Assembly (NCBI RefSeq): GCF_016765585.1
Contig: NZ_JAESWC010000018.1
Span: 186,001-250,000 of the forward strand
Direction of reading: 5' to 3'
DNA: 64,000 nucleotides
Source: Clostridium rhizosphaerae
GTDB lineage: Bacteria; Bacillota; Clostridia; Clostridiales; Clostridiaceae
Made by a program: the position numbers and the translations under genes. The notes beneath the pieces are model-generated. The model made no database searches. It saw only the letters and a program-made list of their open reading frames with translations, and was not told the origin of the DNA. Below, one piece after another: positions 52,957 through 62,203 of the stretch (its first letter is position 1; the number at the start of each line of letters is the position of its first letter).

Positions 52957-53367
52957 CTATTTTGATACTTTGCCATAGGAATTATAAGTTTTTGGAGTTC
53001 TTGAAGGGTTTAAAATATTTATTACTCTATTAGTAAAACCTAACCCCTGCTTTATTAAAAGTTCGTTTGTATCCTTCTGAACCTTTACTTCCTCTAAAAG
53101 TCTTTTTATCTTTCTGTAATTTTCATAAAGCTCATTATCATTTATCATATTTATAATCTCACTCATAGCTCTGCCTTGAGTAAGCTCTCTTCTTTTCATT
53201 TCCCATGCGGCAATGTTTTTATTGCACTTATCTATTTCTGATGTGCAGTTTTCTATGGTTATTGCATCACTTTTTACTAAACAGCTGTGCTGCTTTTCTA
53301 AAGCTTCTAATAAATTTTCTACAGCCTCTATTTCATTTACTACTATCTCCTTTAATTCCTTTTCCAA
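52957..53367 (-). CDS. flgN: FlgN-like export chaperone
   Basis: 136 residues of helical coiled coil: VNEIEAVENLLEALEKQHSCLVKSDAITIENCTSEIDKCNKNIAAWEMKRREL. Size, composition and position between flgM and flgK match FlgN, the chaperone for FlgK and FlgL. It lies 2 nt after flgM. Confidence 0.85.
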   Translation of the reverse strand: MEKELKEIVVNEIEAVENLLEALEKQHSCLVKSDAITIENCTSEIDKCNKNIAAWEMKRRELTQGRAMSEIINMINDNELYENYRKIKRLLEEVKVQKDTNELLIKQGLGFTNRVINILNPSRTPKTYNSYGKVSK

Positions 53368-53369
53368 GG

Positions 53370-53645
53370 TTAGATCCCTCTCTTTTTCATAATATCAATC
53401 ATTTTATTAGCTGTTAGTTTCGAATCTGCTTTATATGTTCCCTGAGAAATTTCTTTCTTTATTCTATCAACTTTTTCACTTGAATTGCCAAAACTGTCTT
53501 CAGTTGAGATTGAACTTAGGCTCTTGCCTAAAGATGATATTTCAATAGAATCCTTATTACTCTTTACTGAAGCTTTATCTGTAACTTTTTTATTCCCATT
53601 ATATAAATTAATTATTTTATTTGGTTGAGCACCATTTATTCTCAT
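53370..53645 (-). CDS. flgM: Anti-sigma-28 factor FlgM
   Basis: 91 residues, disordered and Ser/Lys-rich in the first half, with the sigma-binding C-terminus KVDRIKKEISQGTYKADSKLTANKMIDIMKK. The typical start is MRINGAQPNKI. FlgM holds SigD inactive until the hook is complete and FlgM is exported. It heads the late operon from its own sigma-28 promoter, forming a feedback loop. Confidence 0.92.
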   Translation of the reverse strand: MRINGAQPNKIINLYNGNKKVTDKASVKSNKDSIEISSLGKSLSSISTEDSFGNSSEKVDRIKKEISQGTYKADSKLTANKMIDIMKKRGI

Positions 53646-53697
53646 AATTATCTCTCCCCTAAGCGTTTTTTCTATCTCTTATTATTATTTACTTTAA

Positions 53698-53724
53698 TTA
53701 TCGTACAAAACAAAAAAATATTTA
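53698..53724 (-). promoter_or_regulatory. Sigma-28 promoter of the flgM late operon
   Basis: TAAA (53721-53724), 15 bp, TACGATAA (53698-53705), about 53 bp before the flgM start. Confidence 0.78.
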
Positions 53725-53734
53725 TAGCAAAATA

Positions 53735-53767
53735 AAAAGAAATAAAGCACTTTACTTTATTTCTTTT
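53735..53767 (-). terminator. Terminator of the chemotaxis/switch operon
   Basis: AGAAATAAAG/CTTTATTTCT (longer with A-T pairs) around TAAAGTG, followed by TTTTTATTTT, 5 nt after the fliY stop. It separates this operon from the flgM promoter. Confidence 0.82.
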
Positions 53768-53771
53768 AAAT

Positions 53772-54905
53772 CTATTGAGATAAACTTTTTACTCTTTCAG
53801 CATTGCTTACAATACTTGTTAATCTAACTCCAAAGTTTTCGTCTACGACAATAACTTCGCCATAAGCTACTATTTTGCCATTGACCAGTATTTCTACTGG
53901 TTCTTCAGCCAGCTTATCAAGTTCAATTAAAGAACCTGTTCCAAGATTTAAGATATCTTTAATGCTTTTTTTAGTTCTTCCAAGAACTACAGAAACCTCA
54001 AGCGGCACATCCAATATTAAATCAATATTTCTCGGCATAGATGCTGAACCAGATTCCCTTAAAGGTTGAAAAGAAGCTTTGTTAACTTCTACTGGCGGCT
54101 GCTGTGGCTGCTCTGTGTATCTTGCTTGAGCTGGCTCACTATAGTTTTGTGCTTGTACAGGCTCAGAAATTTCATAGCTTTGTCTGACTTGAGGTTCTAT
54201 TTTTTGCTCTATAGGCTTTGGCTGCTCAACTTGTTGAGTTTCTGTTCCCATCATAATAGACACTATTTTTTTAGCAGTAATCACAGGGAGAATCTGCATA
54301 ATAGTACTGTCAACCAAATCTCCTATATTAAGTCTAAAAGATACTTGTATTATATCTTCATTTTCATCAATTTTATCTGTAAGCTGTGTTGTACTGTCGT
54401 TCCATATTTTTGAGTTTGGAGGAGAAATATTTACTTCTCTTGCAAACATTGTTGCCATTGAAGTTGCTGCAGAACCTATCATCTGGTTCATAGCTTCTGA
54501 AACAGCACTTTCTTCAATTTCAGATAGCTCGTGGGAGTCTACTTTACCGTCTCCACCCATCATAAGATTAGCAATAATTGCAGCATCAGCGATTTTCATA
54601 ACTAATAGATTTTCACCGCTGATTCCACTTATATATTTTACTTCAAGTGCTATATTAGGAACTTGAAAGCTATCTTTTAACGTTTTTAGCGTCGTAACAC
54701 TTACCACAGGTGTGGTAATATTAACTTGTTGATTTATTATTTGAGAGAGGGCAGTAGAAGCTGAACCCATTGAAATATTCCCTATTTCACCAAGAAGGTC
54801 CTTTTCTATATCTGAAAGGATTTCTTCCTGTGGTGGTTCAGGGCTTAAGCCTCCTCCATTTAATAAAGAGTCTATTTCTTCCTGTGAAAGAAACCCGTTA
54901 CTCAT
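53772..54905 (-). CDS. fliY: Flagellar switch phosphatase FliY
   Basis: 377 residues: an N-terminal FliM-like CheY-binding peptide (SQEEIDSLL), a CheC-type phosphatase domain with two E-x2-N centres (LLGEIGNISMGSA and SEAMNQMIGSA), a Gln/Pro-rich linker (about 225-275), and a C-terminal FliN domain (LDVPLEVSVVLGRTKKSIKDILNLGTGSLIELD). FliY removes phosphate from CheY-P at the switch; no separate fliN is seen. Start 54905 overlaps the fliM end. Confidence 0.95.
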   Translation of the reverse strand: MSNGFLSQEEIDSLLNGGGLSPEPPQEEILSDIEKDLLGEIGNISMGSASTALSQIINQQVNITTPVVSVTTLKTLKDSFQVPNIALEVKYISGISGENLLVMKIADAAIIANLMMGGDGKVDSHELSEIEESAVSEAMNQMIGSAATSMATMFAREVNISPPNSKIWNDSTTQLTDKIDENEDIIQVSFRLNIGDLVDSTIMQILPVITAKKIVSIMMGTETQQVEQPKPIEQKIEPQVRQSYEISEPVQAQNYSEPAQARYTEQPQQPPVEVNKASFQPLRESGSASMPRNIDLILDVPLEVSVVLGRTKKSIKDILNLGTGSLIELDKLAEEPVEILVNGKIVAYGEVIVVDENFGVRLTSIVSNAERVKSLSQ

Positions 54906-55893
54906 AATTTTCCACATCCTTATCTATAATATCCAGTATTTCAATTCCAAGATTTTTGCCAACTATTCCAGGCTTACCATAGTAATAAGACTTATCTTCA
55001 ACCATTAACTTTACAGGACTGCTGCTCTTATTATCTAAGGGTATTACATCCCCTACGTTAAGTCTTAAAAAGTCATCAATAGTAATATTTGTACTTCCTA
55101 GAATAGCTGTAATTGAAACTTTAACTATATTTAATCTATTCTTAAGCTTATCTCTAGATTCCTTTAATAGTTCTTCATTATTTTCCTGGAACCAGTATTG
55201 TACAACTAATTTATCAAGTACCTTTTCTATACTTAGATAAGGTATGCAAACATGTATAAAAGTGTTGCTTTTGTTCATCTCTACAGACAAAGTAATAAGA
55301 GCTACCGGTTCTGTAGGAGCCATAGTCTGATTTAGAGCGGGGTTTGTTTCAAGTCCCTCTATTTCAGGTTCTACAGACATGACATCCTCCCATGCAAGCT
55401 TCATATTACCAATAAGTCCTTTGTTTACATGCCTAATGATGTTTTTATCTATATCTGTAAACTCTCTCATTTTATACTTTCCAGTCCCAGTACCTCCAAG
55501 TAATACATCTATGATTTGAAATACAAATTGCGGATTTGTTTCAAATAAAATAGAACCATTTAATGGGGGCATTTTAAAAACTGTAAGTATAGTAGGATTG
55601 GGTACAGAATGTATAAATTCTTCATAGGTTATCTGTTCAACAGATTCTATTTTAACTTTAACATTGCTTCGTACCTGCGCAGTTAGATAATTAGATATAA
55701 TTCTTGCATAATTATCGTGTATGAGTTCTAAAGTCCTTATGTGTTCTTTAGAAAACTTTTGAGGACTTTTGAAGTCATAAGGCTTAATTTTTTGCTTTTC
55801 TTCCTCCTTAGGAAGCTCTTCTGGTTTTAACTCACCAGAGGATAAGGCAGATAGGAGAGCATCTATTTCGTTTTGAGATAATACTTCTGCCAT
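54898..55893 (-). CDS. fliM: Flagellar motor switch protein FliM
   Basis: 331 residues: N-terminal VLSQNEIDALLSALSSG, the CheY-P binding peptide, a central CheC-like domain without phosphatase residues, and a C-terminal FliN-like domain (KVSITAILGSTNITIDDFLRLNVGDVIPLD). It overlaps fliY by 8 bp. Confidence 0.96.
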   Translation of the reverse strand: MAEVLSQNEIDALLSALSSGELKPEELPKEEEKQKIKPYDFKSPQKFSKEHIRTLELIHDNYARIISNYLTAQVRSNVKVKIESVEQITYEEFIHSVPNPTILTVFKMPPLNGSILFETNPQFVFQIIDVLLGGTGTGKYKMREFTDIDKNIIRHVNKGLIGNMKLAWEDVMSVEPEIEGLETNPALNQTMAPTEPVALITLSVEMNKSNTFIHVCIPYLSIEKVLDKLVVQYWFQENNEELLKESRDKLKNRLNIVKVSITAILGSTNITIDDFLRLNVGDVIPLDNKSSSPVKLMVEDKSYYYGKPGIVGKNLGIEILDIIDKDVENYE

Positions 55894-55913
55894 AGTTTCC
55901 CCTCATTTCTAAT

Positions 55914-56315
55914 CTAATTTGATAGAAGCTTATCTATATCAATTAGAGTTACAATTCTATCTTTAAAATTTATTACTCCCTTTAAAAAAGATTTTTTTCT
56001 ATCAGACTCTATCTTTTCTATTATATTTTCGTCTATATCTAATACTTCATCAACCTGATCAACAGTAATTCCAACTAGTTCATCTTCCATTTCAAGTATT
56101 ATTATATTATTTTGACCTGATTCGCTTCTTTCTATATCAAGTAATAAATTTATATCTAGAAGAGAAATAATATTTCCTCTTAGGTTTATCAATCCTTTTA
56201 TATGGTTTGGCGATTTTGGAACCTTTGTTATTCCCATGTTATCATTAATGCTTTGAACCTTTGCAGTCTCTACTGCAAACTGCTCATCACCCAGTCTAAA
56301 TACAACAACCTGCAT
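55914..56315 (-). CDS. cheW: Chemotaxis coupling protein CheW (short copy)
   Basis: 133 residues: QVVVFRLGDEQFAVETAKVQSI, KSPNHIKGLINLRGNIISLLDI and VDQVDEVLDI, a standard CheW fold that links receptors to CheA. A second CheW lies at 61731; this one sits 12 nt after cheY and before fliM. Confidence 0.93.
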   Translation of the reverse strand: MQVVVFRLGDEQFAVETAKVQSINDNMGITKVPKSPNHIKGLINLRGNIISLLDINLLLDIERSESGQNNIIILEMEDELVGITVDQVDEVLDIDENIIEKIESDRKKSFLKGVINFKDRIVTLIDIDKLLSN

Positions 56316-56327
56316 TTAAAACTCCCC

Positions 56328-56687
56328 CTATCCGATGACTTTTCTGATAGCTTCTAAAACTCTATCTGGCTGGAAAGGTTTAACAATAAAGTCTCTGGCT
56401 CCTGCTCTTATAGCATCCATAACCATTGTTTGCTGTCCCATAGCACTACACATTATTATCTTTGCGCCAGGATCAAAAGATCTTATTTCCTTAACAGCTT
56501 CAATTCCATCCATGTCAGGCATAGTTATATCCATAGTAACTACATCCGGCTTTTCCTTTTTATAGATTTCCACAGCCTTTATTCCATTATTTGCTTCACC
56601 AACCACTTCAAATCCATTCTTTTCCAATATATCCTTTATCATCATTCTCATAAAAGCAGCATCATCAACAATTAAAACTTTTGACAT
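56328..56687 (-). CDS. cheY: Chemotaxis response regulator CheY
   Basis: 119 residues, a single receiver domain: VLIVDDAAFMRMMI (acidic pair), VVTMDITMPDMDGIEA with the phosphoacceptor Asp, IIMCSAMGQQTMV, and the conserved Lys in FIVKPF. CheY-P binds FliM/FliY. It is dephosphorylated by CheC and FliY, encoded beside it. Confidence 0.96.
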   Translation of the reverse strand: MSKVLIVDDAAFMRMMIKDILEKNGFEVVGEANNGIKAVEIYKKEKPDVVTMDITMPDMDGIEAVKEIRSFDPGAKIIMCSAMGQQTMVMDAIRAGARDFIVKPFQPDRVLEAIRKVIG

Positions 56688-56714
56688 TTTGTATCCTCCT
56701 TGTATTCCTTAAGT

Positions 56715-57314
56715 TTAGTTTACTCCAAGTGCATTTAATATTTTATCAAGTGAACCAGGCATAGGTATATAATAAAAGTGACCATTTATACTAGAGTCTG
56801 ATTCTAAAAACTCTGTCTCTATATCAAGTACAGAGTCATCAAACTGTCCTGACTCGATAAATGTGGTAGAAAGTATTGCTCCAAGCATATCATAGCTGAC
56901 TGCTGGAACTGATGGCATAATTAGAAGATTTGTAAAGCGCGCTATGGAGTTCATGAATGAGCTTGAAATAATATTTCCAATCTCGCATAGCACTGAATTT
57001 CCCATGTCACTAATATTATCTTCCCTCTGTCCTGTAAGAGTTTCTATTAAATTAAGAGCACCCTCTTTTTCAAAGATAAATAATATATTTCCAGGAGTAT
57101 CTCCTAAAACTCTAACTATTACTCCAATGACTAATTCTTCTCCGCCAATTCTAGAAAAAATTGTTTCGAAGGGTACAATATTTATATTAGGAACACTCAT
57201 ATCAACTTTTTTATTAATAAGCTGGGAAAGTGCTGTAGCAGCATTACCTGCACCAATATTGCCAACTTCTCTTAATGCATCAAGCTGTATAGCATTATAC
57301 TTCAAATATTCCAT
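56715..57314 (-). CDS. cheC: CheY-P phosphatase CheC
   Basis: 199 residues with both phosphatase centres, ALREVGNIGAGNAATAL and SVLCEIGNIISSSFMNSIA. CheC is activated by CheD and adjusts adaptation. Start 57314 follows AGGGGGAA; an in-frame ATG at 57347 lies in the cheA end. It lies between cheA and cheY. Confidence 0.94.
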   Translation of the reverse strand: MEYLKYNAIQLDALREVGNIGAGNAATALSQLINKKVDMSVPNINIVPFETIFSRIGGEELVIGVIVRVLGDTPGNILFIFEKEGALNLIETLTGQREDNISDMGNSVLCEIGNIISSSFMNSIARFTNLLIMPSVPAVSYDMLGAILSTTFIESGQFDDSVLDIETEFLESDSSINGHFYYIPMPGSLDKILNALGVN

Positions 57315-57324
57315 ACTGTTCCCC

Positions 57325-59352
57325 CTAAATAAGTGCTGCAACATCAAGTATTAATGTAACAAGTCCGTCACCTAATATTGTTGCTCCTATATATTCTTTC
57401 AGACCCTGAAGAGTTTTTCCAAGAGGCTTAATAACTATTTCTTTTTGTCCAAACAATGAGTCTACCAAAAGCCCTACAACTTTTTCTCCAACCTTTACAA
57501 TAACTATATAGTTTTTCCCATTTTCTGAAGTTTCAATTTCAAGCTTTTTATTTACTCTAATAAGAGGTATAACATTTCCATTATATATTATTACTTCTTT
57601 ATTGTTTGTCTTTTTTACTAAGTCATCTTTATAGTCGATAACTCTGTCTATATATCCAAGTGATATAGCCATAGTTTCACTTCCAACCTTAACAAGCAGA
57701 GCTTGAATTATTTGAAGCGTCAATGGTAATCTTATAATAAATGATGTGCCTTTGTCAATTTCACTAATAACATCTACAGTACCGCCAAGAGCAGAAATTT
57801 TAGTTTTTACAACATCCATTCCAACTCCTCTTCCGGAAATGTCTGTAACCACTTCATTCGTACTGAAGCCTTGAACGAATATAAGATTTCTTATATCAGA
57901 ATCTGACATTCCTTCTGTACTTATTCCAATTCTTTCAGCTTTTGCTTTTATTTTTTCTACATCTAAGCCTTTACCGTCATCTTCAACCTTTATAACTGCT
58001 TTTGTTCCTTCTTGATAAGCAATTAATTTTATTTTCCCTACAGGGTCTTTACCCTTTTGGATTCTTTCTTCTCTACCTTCAATACCATGGTCTGCAGCGT
58101 TTCTTATAAGGTGAATTAAAGGTTCTCCAATTTCATCAATAACGGTTCGGTCAAGCTCTGTTTCTTGTCCTTGAACAATAAGTTCTATATCCTTTTTAAG
58201 TTCAACTGATAAATCTCTTACCATTCTAGGGAATCTATTAAATACAACATCTAAAGGCATCATTCTAATTTTCATAACTAAATCTTGAAGATCAGAAGTA
58301 GTTCTTGCTACTTGCTCGAGAGTTTCATTTAATTCTGCCATTCTTAGAGTGCTGCCAATTTGTTCAAGTCTTGTTCTATGAATTACAAGCTCAGAAACCA
58401 TATTCATAAAGTTATCTAATCTTTCAAGGTCAACTCTTACAGACTGATGTGCCTTTTTATGAGCAGCATTTTCTTTTTGAACTTCCTTTGGCGATTGTTC
58501 TTTAGCAGTGATTTCTTTTGATTTTGCAGCAGTGTTAACTATTTTATCACTTACTGGCTGCTCAACAGTTCTACCTTGCATTTCCATTGAATTTAACTGC
58601 TTGATTTCTACTTTTTCTACTTCTGAGATCCCTATTAAATTCTCATATATTTCATCACTATTCTTGTTAGATACATAAATAAGAGACATTTCGAATTCAA
58701 AGTTTTCGCTCTCAATATCCTCAGCACTTGGAATAGATTTTATTATTTCCCCGCTATCCTCAAGGCTCTTAAAAATCAAGAAAGCTCTTGCAGATTTTAG
58801 AAGCGTATTTTTACTTAAGTTTATTTCAATTTCATAAGCATTAAAGCCCTTATAGGATGCTTGTTTTACTATATTTATATCATACTCATTAAGCTGAATA
58901 CTTGGCTTATTACTTTCCTCTTTTGAAATTTCTTTATTAGGAATAGATTGCATTACAGGCTCTTCAGCAGCTTCTCCTTTAGATAAGGATTCAAGACTGT
59001 TAATTATTCCTTCTATAGCCACTTGTTCTGAACTTCCTTCAGTTATATTATTTACCATTACTTCTAGAGTATCCAAACACTCAAAAAGAACTGTTACAAC
59101 CTTTTGAGTAACCTTAATTTCACCATTTCTAAACTTTGATAAAACATCTTCCATCTTATGAGTGAGTTCAGCCATAGCATTAAAACCCATAGTAGCTGCC
59201 ATTCCTTTTATGGTGTGGGCTACTCTGAATATTTCGTTAAGCTTGTCTATATTATCAGGCTCTTGTTCAAGCTGAAGCAAGGATTCATTCAAACTCTGAA
59301 GATTATCCATAGATTCTTCTAAAAACATTGAAAGATATTGTGATGTATCCAT
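57325..59352 (-). CDS. cheA: Chemotaxis histidine kinase CheA
   Basis: 675 residues, domains in order: Hpt with RVAHTIKGMAATMGF (phospho-His near 47), P2-like CheY-binding region (about 165-250), dimerisation P3, ATPase P4 with HLIRNAADHGIE, GDDGKGLD-like and GRGVGMDVVKTKI boxes, then a C-terminal CheW-like P5. It signals to CheY and CheB. It is the central gene of the operon. Confidence 0.96.
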   Translation of the reverse strand: MDTSQYLSMFLEESMDNLQSLNESLLQLEQEPDNIDKLNEIFRVAHTIKGMAATMGFNAMAELTHKMEDVLSKFRNGEIKVTQKVVTVLFECLDTLEVMVNNITEGSSEQVAIEGIINSLESLSKGEAAEEPVMQSIPNKEISKEESNKPSIQLNEYDINIVKQASYKGFNAYEIEINLSKNTLLKSARAFLIFKSLEDSGEIIKSIPSAEDIESENFEFEMSLIYVSNKNSDEIYENLIGISEVEKVEIKQLNSMEMQGRTVEQPVSDKIVNTAAKSKEITAKEQSPKEVQKENAAHKKAHQSVRVDLERLDNFMNMVSELVIHRTRLEQIGSTLRMAELNETLEQVARTTSDLQDLVMKIRMMPLDVVFNRFPRMVRDLSVELKKDIELIVQGQETELDRTVIDEIGEPLIHLIRNAADHGIEGREERIQKGKDPVGKIKLIAYQEGTKAVIKVEDDGKGLDVEKIKAKAERIGISTEGMSDSDIRNLIFVQGFSTNEVVTDISGRGVGMDVVKTKISALGGTVDVISEIDKGTSFIIRLPLTLQIIQALLVKVGSETMAISLGYIDRVIDYKDDLVKKTNNKEVIIYNGNVIPLIRVNKKLEIETSENGKNYIVIVKVGEKVVGLLVDSLFGQKEIVIKPLGKTLQGLKEYIGATILGDGLVTLILDVAALI

Positions 59353-59384
59353 TTGTTAACCTCCTTTGATTTTGCAATCGTACT

Positions 59385-60152
59385 TTATAGCTTCTTATAT
59401 ATAAATGTAGAAGCTTTATCGAGACCATAGTCCCTATAATTATAAATACTTTCTGTGGCTCCTACAAATAAAAGTCCTCCTCGTTTTAGTGAGGCACTAA
59501 ACTTTTTATATATTTCATCTTTTACATCTTGATTAAAATAAATTACCACATTTCTACAAACTATCAAATCAAAATCTTTTTCATAGGCTTCAAGTATAAG
59601 ATCGTGCTTTTTAAAGTTTACCATATTTCTTATTCTTGAATCTACTATATATTTATCTCCATTAACTTTAAAATACTTGTCTAAATAATCTTTTTTTACA
59701 TTCTTAACTTCAGAATATACATATTCTCCAGCTCTAGCTCTATCTAGTATAGTTGTATCGATATCTGTTGCTAAAATCCTGTGTCGTCCGGCGGTATAAA
59801 GACTATCCATTATCATGGCCAATGAATATGGTTCTGCCCCAATAGAACAAGCAGCACTCCATATTTTTAAATTTTTGTTATTAGGTAGGAGCTCAGTTTT
59901 TACCTTCTCTTTTAATTCATCAAAAATTTCAGGATTTCTAAAAAATTCACTTACATTTATTGTAATAAAATCTAGAAACTTTTGACGCTGAGCACCATCT
60001 TTTTTTAGAAGAGCAATATATTCATCAACTGAATTCACTCCAACTCTTGACATCAAACTTAAAATTCTTCTATGCAGCTGATTGGATTTATATGCTGACA
60101 AGTTAATATTAAATTCTTTTAATACCCATTGCTCGAAATATGCTAAGTCCAT
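59385..60152 (-). CDS. cheR: Chemoreceptor methyltransferase CheR
   Basis: 255 residues: N-terminal helical domain, then INVSEFFRNPEIFDEL, AACSIGAEPYSLAMIM (SAM site), LATDIDTTILDRA, and FDLIVCRNVVIYFN. It methylates receptor glutamates. No receptor gene is in the window. Confidence 0.96.
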   Translation of the reverse strand: MDLAYFEQWVLKEFNINLSAYKSNQLHRRILSLMSRVGVNSVDEYIALLKKDGAQRQKFLDFITINVSEFFRNPEIFDELKEKVKTELLPNNKNLKIWSAACSIGAEPYSLAMIMDSLYTAGRHRILATDIDTTILDRARAGEYVYSEVKNVKKDYLDKYFKVNGDKYIVDSRIRNMVNFKKHDLILEAYEKDFDLIVCRNVVIYFNQDVKDEIYKKFSASLKRGGLLFVGATESIYNYRDYGLDKASTFIYKKL

Positions 60153-60163
60153 AAGCCCTCCTG

Positions 60164-61216
60164 TTATCTTCCTGAAACAATTCTTATTATTTGTCCAGCT
60201 ACATTATCAAGTGATACCACCATATCTACCATTCCTGTTTCGTAAGCTGCTTTAGGCATACCATATATTGTACATGTAGATTTGTCTTCTGCTACAGTTA
60301 TCCCGCCATTTTTCTTTATTTCCACAGTGCCCTGGGCCCCATCTTTTCCCATTCCAGTAAGTACTATACTTAACAAATGAGAAGAATATACTTTTGAAGC
60401 AGAAATAAACAACTTATCAACCGCTGGTCTTACACCCCATAAAGTAGGTTCTGTATTTAAATGTATTTTTCTATCTGCATGAACCTCCATATGAAGACCT
60501 CCTGGTGCTATATATACAACATCCTTCTCCACAGATTCTCCTTCTGAGGCCTCTACTACCTTAATCGAGCTGTTCAGATTTAATCTATCTGCAAAGGCTT
60601 TAGTAAAGCCAACAGGCATATGTTGAACTATAAACACAGGTACACCAAGCTTTTCCGGCAAAGCAGTTATAACAGAATATAGTGCTTTTGGGCCTCCAGT
60701 TGAAGCACCTATAACCACAGCTTCAATTTTTCCAGTTAAATTACTTTTAGTGCTTACATCTACACTTTTTTCGACTCTAGCTGCACTAGTCTTAAACGTA
60801 CTTTTGACATTCACTTTTTCGCAGGCTGTTTTTATCTTTAACAATAGTTCATCTTTAACCTTATCAATATCTAAAGATATAGAACCAGATGGTTTTGGAA
60901 TAAAATCAAAAGCTCCGGCTTCAAGACACTCCATAGTAAGAGCTGTTCCGCTTTGTGAAACGCTTGAAATCATAATTACAGGGATATTTAACTTATTTTT
61001 TTTCATTTCTCTTAACGCTGTAATACCATCCATTACAGGCATTTCTACATCTAAGGTTATTACATCTGGCTTAAGTCTAGATAATTTATTAAGCATATCT
61101 TGGCCATTTCGAGCGATATCTAACACTTCCATATTTTCACTAGAATTTATCATATCTGAGATAATTTTTCTCATCAAAGCTGAATCATCTACTACTAAAA
61201 CTTTAATATCTTTCAA
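60164..61216 (-). CDS. cheB: Chemoreceptor methylesterase CheB
   Basis: About 350 residues: receiver domain (VLVVDDSALMRKIISDMI, ITLDVEMPVMDGITAL), linker, then methylesterase with VIGASTGGPKAL (Ser), FIVQHMPVGF (His) and LTGMGKDGAQG (Asp). The TTG at 61216 is 8 nt from GGAG and is preferred; a GTG at 61225 touches that site. The start region overlaps the cheD end closely. Confidence 0.94.
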   Translation of the reverse strand: MKDIKVLVVDDSALMRKIISDMINSSENMEVLDIARNGQDMLNKLSRLKPDVITLDVEMPVMDGITALREMKKNKLNIPVIMISSVSQSGTALTMECLEAGAFDFIPKPSGSISLDIDKVKDELLLKIKTACEKVNVKSTFKTSAARVEKSVDVSTKSNLTGKIEAVVIGASTGGPKALYSVITALPEKLGVPVFIVQHMPVGFTKAFADRLNLNSSIKVVEASEGESVEKDVVYIAPGGLHMEVHADRKIHLNTEPTLWGVRPAVDKLFISASKVYSSHLLSIVLTGMGKDGAQGTVEIKKNGGITVAEDKSTCTIYGMPKAAYETGMVDMVVSLDNVAGQIIRIVSGR

Positions 61217-61229
61217 GAATATCACTCCA

Positions 61230-61721
61230 TTACAATTCTTTTATACCCATACCCACCGTTCTTATTTGAACTATACCGTTTAGAGTATCAAATATCATAG
61301 TTCTACCCTTGTTTCCACCAACATCTTCACCAATAATAGGAATTGACAGTTGTTGAAGTACAGTTTTAACAGCTGCACTGTTTCTATTGCCAACATCCAT
61401 CATCATGCTTTTATCTGAAAAGTTAAACATAGAAGCTCCTCCTGCGATTTTAGCTTTTATGTTTCTTCTTATAGCACCTAACTTCTCCATTCTTTCAATT
61501 AAGGCCGGAATTGCTAAGTCTGCAAATTTATTCGGATTATTTACTGCGTTAAACAATTTGCTGTCTGGCAGCATTATATGAGCTAAACCACCTATACCGC
61601 GTGTCTTATCAAAAAGAGCAATCCCAATACACGAACCTAATCCTACAGTAATTAGTCTATCAGGAGAAAGTGCTATATTAAGATCTGCAATTCCTACTTT
61701 TATTTCTTTACAATCCATCAT
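61230..61721 (-). CDS. cheD: Receptor deamidase CheD
   Basis: 163 residues with the catalytic Cys in VGLGSCIGIALFD and His in GGLAHIMLP. IAGGASMF and GIGEDVGGNKGR-like motifs follow. CheD deamidates receptor glutamines and activates CheC. Both partners are encoded here, as in Bacillus and Thermotoga. Confidence 0.95.
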   Translation of the reverse strand: MMDCKEIKVGIADLNIALSPDRLITVGLGSCIGIALFDKTRGIGGLAHIMLPDSKLFNAVNNPNKFADLAIPALIERMEKLGAIRRNIKAKIAGGASMFNFSDKSMMMDVGNRNSAAVKTVLQQLSIPIIGEDVGGNKGRTMIFDTLNGIVQIRTVGMGIKEL

Positions 61722-61730
61722 GCACCTTAC

Positions 61731-62177
61731 TTATATTAGTTTTTTTTCATCTTCAGTTAAAATACTGTAGGCATTTAAGAAAATAATTATTTTTTTATCT
61801 ATTTTAATTAAACCTTTTATATATCTTTTTGAAATACCGGCAGCAATTTCTGGTGGGGTTTCTATATTTCCCACACTTATATCTTTCACTTCTGATACTA
61901 CATCAACTATAATTCCAATTTTCCTATCGCCCTGTTTCGTAACAATAATTTTTGCATCTGATTTTTTTTCTTGAACTTTTAAATTAAACTTTTTAGTTAA
62001 TGAAATTATTGGAAGTACATTTCCCTCATAAGTTATAACTCCTTCTACAAAATCAGGTGCATCTGGGAGCTTTGTAGGTTCTTCGTATCCAATTATTCTT
62101 TCAACTTCCATAATATCCGTTGCATAAAATTCGCCATTAATGCTGAATATTAAAACCTTAATTTCCTTGTTTTCCAT
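61731..62177 (-). CDS. cheW: Chemotaxis coupling protein CheW (long copy)
   Basis: 148 residues: KVLIFSINGEFYATDIMEVERIIGY, PDAPDFVEGVITYEGNVLPIISL and VDVVSEVKDI. Start 62177 follows AAAGGAG; upstream in-frame ATG 62201 overlaps the end region of fapA. It is the second CheW of the operon; two versions may serve different receptor arrays. Confidence 0.93.
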   Translation of the reverse strand: MENKEIKVLIFSINGEFYATDIMEVERIIGYEEPTKLPDAPDFVEGVITYEGNVLPIISLTKKFNLKVQEKKSDAKIIVTKQGDRKIGIIVDVVSEVKDISVGNIETPPEIAAGISKRYIKGLIKIDKKIIIFLNAYSILTEDEKKLI

Positions 62178-62203
62178 AATTATTCTCCTTTCAAACAACA
62201 AAC

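Noticed and set aside
54066-54413. 115-codon plus-strand frame opposite fliY
   Set aside because: It arises from the Gln/Pro-rich linker region of fliY read backwards; no ribosome site or family resemblance.
60750-61283. 177-codon plus-strand frame opposite cheB/cheD
   Set aside because: An antisense shadow of well-recognised genes, without a start signal or plausible composition.
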